64,000 bases of DNA from positions 632,024 through 696,023 of the forward strand of contig NW_027192200.1 in the NCBI RefSeq assembly GCF_041956535.1. Direction: 5' to 3'. A program made the translations under genes and the position numbers. Below, piece by piece: positions 59,680-64,000 of this stretch. Under the pieces are notes generated by a model. It did no database searches. It had not been told where the DNA came from and worked only from the letters and a program-made list of their open reading frames with translations. Source of the stretch: Calcarisporiella thermophila CBS 279.70. Lineage: Eukaryota; Calcarisporiellomycota. Position 1 is the first letter of the stretch. Every line of letters starts with the position of its first letter.

Positions 59680-60757
59680 AACAGAGTGCGTCGTCGTTAT
59701 TGCCTCTTTAACCCAACTCCTGCACTATCCTTGTCCAAGAATAATATTTTTATGATTCCATAATAGATATGATTATCCATTACTAGCATCATTGACTACG
59801 AATTCATCCATTTTGAAACCGCCATTCAAAAAATATATCTTACATACCTAAAATATTCCTCTATAACATCTAGAGCCACAACTTGTTATATGAATTCATG
59901 GCCTCCACATTGAAAGAGTCACTATATGGTATAAAATTCAGTTTTATAGTACCTGCATTGTCTGCCCTCACCCAATGACCCTTCATGGAGGAATTACGAG
60001 GATAATGCAAGCTAGATATAATCATTGAGAATGAACTCTCATTAGTGTATATTGTTAATGTTTTTATTCAATATTGGAAACATGACTAGATATAAACCAC
60101 ATTGTGATTATAAGGAAGGTGTTTATAGAATAATAGAACAAATTGAGATAAAGATCAAAACCTTTCGACATCTGTACTAAATAAAATGCATGTTTCGAAA
60201 AGCAACATCCACCATTTCCTTTTTATCATTGGTTATAGCCGCTCGTCATAAAGATAATCTCTTGGATTTCCTATCTCGTAGACCTAAATTACTTTTACAA
60301 AATTTTCAAGAAAATATCCCCATTGCAGATCCACATGGATAACAGTTCATAATACATAAACTTACACCATTATAGCATCGACACTATATTGGCAACATGT
60401 GCTATTTACAAATTGATTACAGTGCCAGTGTAGGTTATCATGTAGGCCAACCTTACTCTCACTCCCCTCCATTCGCTTTTCCCAACCTTCAAGCATTATG
60501 TGGGGTTAAGCGTTTAGGCAATTCGAGACTCTAATCTTTTTTTTTTGTTTGTTTGTTGGGCTAATGAACAGAAGCCAATGTTAAATATAACCCATTTCAC
60601 ACTCTTCATTATTAGATTAAATAACAACAATAAGAGGGTATACAAGAATCAGAGTGGGGCACAATTGCTAATTTGAATAAGCAAAAATGAAGAATTAGAG
60701 TCCGTGGTGATAAATTAACATTCTAGATGGGTAAAAAAATAAGGCAGATTAAATAGT
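59680..60757. other. Gene-poor intergenic region
   Basis: 1.1 kb, AT-rich, no coding signal; convergent 3' flanks of the second hydrolase and the PAP2-type gene. Confidence 0.5.
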
Positions 60758-61609
60758 TCAAGCAAGGCTTTCCGCCGTGGTCATTCGCATCTCAGGCAAT
60801 CGCGTTGGGGAACGCGAAGCAAACCGCCGTTCCCCATCGAACCAAAGCAAGAACTTGCCATACCAGGTATTATCGAAGTATATCGTTTTAACTACAAGGT
60901 GGTAAAATTTCCAGGTCACAAATACAAAAACCACTGCCACTGAGACATCCATTGTATAGTGGTAGGCACTGATCACTAAGCTGATGGCTCCAAAGATGGA
61001 TAATAGCACAATGAGGATGCACAACAAGTAATGGAGCAAACGGTGCAGCCCCAATGGATACTCGACCCAAACCAAGGCACTCACCATAAAAAGAATGGTA
61101 TGTCCAGAGTAAAATACATCTCCACAAGAGACCCGGGATTGTGATAAGAGCACCAGGGCGTCATACCACACTGAGTCTCTAGGACTGGGCTGGCAAGAAA
61201 AGAGCGGATTAGGCAACACTGTCATCACGATGAAGGGCGCTCGAAATAGATACATTGAACCGACGACAAAGAAGGCTCGCCTTGCAATGATGCAGGTGCG
61301 CCGACCCCCAAGAAGAATCCTCAGCAATATCAACCCGGCACAAACAGTGACCAATGTATCGGCCAAGTTGGTGGGTAGACCGGATTTTTGAAATCCAGAA
61401 TAAGTCGAATCCATTAACGGGTCAGGTAGGCGGTAACGTTGGCTTGCGGGCAAATAATTGCTACCATTCTTGCGATCCATGTAGGCGTTGGCCAAGCACG
61501 CCACGTATAAGCATATCAAAAAGTACACAAGGCCAGGGAATAGAGCATGCAGTCCATCTCGTGGGCTATACCAGGGTCGATAAGCTTTTATTCTATCTAT
61601 TACTCTCAT
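60758..61609 (-). CDS. Sphingomyelin-synthase-like PAP2 membrane protein, 283 aa
   Basis: A single uninterrupted exon from ATG 61609 to the stop at 60758. Six hydrophobic spans can be counted, starting GLVYFLICLYVACLANAY. The active-site motifs fit the sphingomyelin-synthase-type C-terminal PAP2 domain: CGDVFYSGHTI (His of motif C2 region) and SAYHYTMDVSVAVVFVFV (H-Y-T-x-D, motif D3/D4). Enzymes with this domain move phosphocholine or phosphoethanolamine (or inositol phosphate) headgroups to ceramide at the Golgi or plasma membrane. There is no N-terminal SAM domain. Fungi usually use inositol phosphorylceramide synthase (Aur1); whether this protein does that or makes another sphingolipid cannot be told. 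It is intronless and richer in GC than flanking DNA. Confidence 0.78.
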   Translation of the reverse strand: MRVIDRIKAYRPWYSPRDGLHALFPGLVYFLICLYVACLANAYMDRKNGSNYLPASQRYRLPDPLMDSTYSGFQKSGLPTNLADTLVTVCAGLILLRILLGGRRTCIIARRAFFVVGSMYLFRAPFIVMTVLPNPLFSCQPSPRDSVWYDALVLLSQSRVSCGDVFYSGHTILFMVSALVWVEYPLGLHRLLHYLLCILIVLLSIFGAISLVISAYHYTMDVSVAVVFVFVTWKFYHLVVKTIYFDNTWYGKFLLWFDGERRFASRSPTRLPEMRMTTAESLA

Positions 61610-63054
61610 TTAATCTTGGTCTAGAGAGGACTACTAGTTAGAGTTCGGATTGGCGGTTCAAGGGGATGAAATGCAATGGTGGGTAAGCATAAGAGAATAT
61701 GAAACAAGGGACGATTCCAGATATTAGAGAATATAAACGATGAAATGCGAGAAGTAAGACGATGTTATAGAATAAAAAGAAAACACTTTATTGCCGACCT
61801 TGTTTTTGGATCTATTTCAAGCTCCGGTCTTGAGTTACCCACATTAAAATTAATGTTCTATTCCAATTGTAAAGTCTAGGCTTGAAGCATTTGATTAGCG
61901 AGCACGGGAGGGACGCCAATTTCAGATAGTGTAGAGGGGAAACTAGCTAATGGATGTTGTCCAGCAAGGATGGAGATGACCATTGCATTGGGCTAGCGTA
62001 TATCTTACCGCCCCCTTAAAGGACGGATTTAAAATATGCTTTTCTCCTCATGACAACCGGTACAAAGCCACTTCAAAAAATGGCTGAAGTAATCACAAGT
62101 GTAAACTGTAATTTTTCATAGAGACAGCAAGCTTAGCTGCAGGAGAATACTAGGTAACATTGAGAATGAAATCTCCAATGCGGAAATTTCTTAAAACTGT
62201 TTTCATCTAGATTGTGCACCTTTTGACACCTAAGAAAATTTTTAGAGTACCACAGGAAGGGGGAAAATATAATCTCTTGAGATCCCGAGCCCCATCATAA
62301 CTCATGAGAATGGAGTATTACAATGCCTCCTGTATGCATAAGCCCACTAAAGCCACCTGCAGAAGCATGCCACAGAGTATGCCGGTGGGCATACTCTGTG
62401 ACACGCTTCTGTAATGGGTGGTTAAATTATAGAGAATTAGGTAGGGGTAGATGAAATCTCATTTTCCTTGGGCGACAACTAACCAGGCCAGAGAGTTCAA
62501 TATGGGGCTACAAAGTAGTATTGAAATCCTATCAATTTCAAAGCGCGCTCGCAAGCGATTAGTGCTCTTGGCTCTTTGGAAATCATCTATGAAGTGAAAG
62601 ATTTTCTTGGCTTTAAATTTTTGTCACCGAAGAAAACCGTTGATATAATAGATTGAGCGCATTCACATAGAAGCTCATAGGTAGGAGGAATTAGTGTATC
62701 ATCCGAGAGAATGCGAAGTCGAGCTCAAATGGGTAAAATCTAAGTAATTATCTCGTTCATTATATAAAGTAGATAGCAATGCAGAGAGAAATCATTGATG
62801 CTTGTAGATGAATTGATGCGCTGTTAATATGTTTATACTATAATATATTCTTCATATTATGTTGAGTTTCCTTCGTAGTTATAAGTGCGAAAGGTACACA
62901 TAATTCTGTTGCGAACACAAATATAGCCTATAATTATAGTAAAACAGTGCTATGCACTTAGGATCAGAAAAACCAGAATGCCTCCAAGCTTGACAGTAAG
63001 GGCTAATAAAATTCAATAATATTGAATTTGGGAGTTTCCAAGCTTGATCAGACA
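61610..63054. other. Gene-poor region with a long palindrome
   Basis: 1.4 kb of mixed sequence with no convincing frame; contains the inverted repeat at 62360-62411 and precedes the transposase-like relic. Confidence 0.45.
62360..62411. repeat. Imperfect 24-bp inverted repeat with 4-bp loop
   Basis: The arm at 62360-62383 (CAGAAGCATGCCACAGAGTA then TGCC) pairs with 62388-62411 at 22 of 24 positions. The arms are GC-balanced and stand out in the AT-rich surroundings, so this is unlikely to be chance. It may be an element end, a foldback MITE, or a hairpin RNA. Confidence 0.85.
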
Positions 63055-64000
63055 TGGTGATTTACGAGAAAGAGCTGAGCAGTGATGAGCGGGATCATAT
63101 CGAGAGACTTGAAGAAAAGGTGTCAGTTTATATCTCACACCAAAAATTGGTTGAGGAGAGGAAGTCGATGTTTAAGGATGCCGCCAAAAACTTAAAGCTG
63201 AACGAATGACTCATAATCGATTTAAAGGAAAATTTTCACTTGGGGAGGTGGACCGGTCGAGACGGGTAAAGTGTTCTTTTCGAAGAAGCAATGCTCTTGT
63301 CTTGGAATGGTATTGCTTTCTCCCGATGGGAAGAAAGAATACTTTGATTTCTTCTCGGATATCCTGAGCCACGACGCATTTTACGTTAAAGGTTGCTTGG
63401 ATATTTTATTTTCGAAAATATCACTTGACGAGTTCGACATTCTTGAGGTTTGGACCGATTGTGGACCCCATTTCAGGTGCTAGGAATTGGCACAGTATCT
63501 ACTAACCGAATTTCCATCCAAATATAGCAAAGAATTACGATGGAATTTTTTCGCCGAGTACCATGGTAAAAGCTGGGTCGACAGTCATTTTGGGCTTCTT
63601 TCGCGCTGGTTCTCTTCGGTTGAATCCACGGTAGGAATCAACTCTGTTAAAGACTTGGTTTCTTCTTTTGAAGGCCGCTTGGAAGCAACCAACAATGGCA
63701 GAGAACCAGAGACAAAACTTTCGATAAAGTTTTTCAACTATGAAAGGGCCCAAAGACCCGAGACACTCAAGGTTTTGTCAATCAAAAACATTTCGACATA
63801 CTTCTCATTTTGTAGTAATAATTCAATATTCGCGTGCAGCTCCTCGTCACGAGACGGATGGGTACCGATAATACCGAAAATTCTCATAAAAAAGGACACT
63901 AGGGAAACAAAGCGGCCTCCAGCATCGAAAGAAGATAGCAAGAGGGTTCCCGGGGTTAAAAGATATCTATCTAGGGTTGCGTCGCTTGCGCAAGAGTTGG
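63055..64000 (+). mobile_element. Decayed DDE-transposase-like gene, open at right edge
   Basis: From ATG 63055 the frame reads EKELSSDERDHIERLEEKVS and continues to a TGA at 63207-63209, then LIIDLKENFHLG. A one-base shift near 63245 leads into GPVETGKVFFSKKQCSCLGM, VLLSPDGKKEYFDFFSDILS and DILEVWTDCGPHF. A TAG at 63481-63483 interrupts, after which the same frame stays open to the window end (RWNFFAEYHGKSWVDSHFGL). The spaced acidic residues (IIDLKENF, WTDCGPHF, FFAEYHGKS) suggest the D-D-E core of a transposase. I recall similar DCGPHF...NFFAEYHGK blocks from eukaryotic mobile-element proteins but cannot name the superfamily. Two stops and a frameshift argue that this copy is dead. Confidence 0.55.

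Overview
This is eukaryotic nuclear DNA from a fungus. The genes are closely packed on both strands and most are broken by short introns (about 45-110 bp) with GTAAGT/GTATGT-type donors and YAG acceptors. Several products are fungal in character: a velvet regulator, AKR1, a DSF2/Nif1-like Sel1 protein, an ENA-type P-ATPase, PMP3, Rrn7, a Pso2/Snm1 nuclease, a Rad53/Cds1 kinase and a MARVEL protein. The gene set and AT-rich intron-dense style suggest an ascomycete, perhaps an early-branching one, but I cannot name the species. No tRNA, rRNA or CRISPR array was recognised.

Layout. 0-5.3 kb: a mitochondrial carrier running off the left edge, an Arc1/AIMP1-type tRNA-binding protein and a METTL14/Kar4-type protein. 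6.3-11.7 kb: a GC-rich block with a two-exon ENA-type Na+/K+ efflux ATPase and a decayed Yap-like bZIP gene, ending at a hairpin where composition drops back to AT-rich. 12-45 kb: an AT-rich housekeeping array (SRA1-domain protein, Rad53/Chk2 kinase, Snm1/Pso2 nuclease, an unknown acidic protein, an unknown 684-aa protein, hexose-6-phosphate epimerase, Nif1-like protein, AKR1, UDP-glucose 4-epimerase, a Pcl-type cyclin, a small Ser-rich protein, an SDR epimerase, Med4, mS33, Atp23, Rrn7, a PPR protein, an NHE antiporter). 46.7-53 kb: a MARVEL protein followed by a second GC-richer block with a rhodanese-PTP phosphatase, a velvet factor and PMP3. 53-64 kb: gene-poor and accessory in look, with an NmrA-like pseudogene, a tandem pair of secreted beta-lactamase-fold serine hydrolases, an intronless sphingomyelin-synthase-like PAP2 protein, a long imperfect palindrome and a broken DDE-transposase-like gene at the right edge.

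How genes relate. Cation and salt handling is represented by the ENA ATPase, NHE antiporter and PMP3; DNA damage and cell cycle by Rad53, Snm1, cyclin and the Nif1-like protein; mitochondrial biogenesis by the carrier, mS33, Atp23 and PPR protein; transcription by Med4, Rrn7, velvet and the bZIP relic. These are family-based groupings. The sequence shows no operon-like co-regulation.
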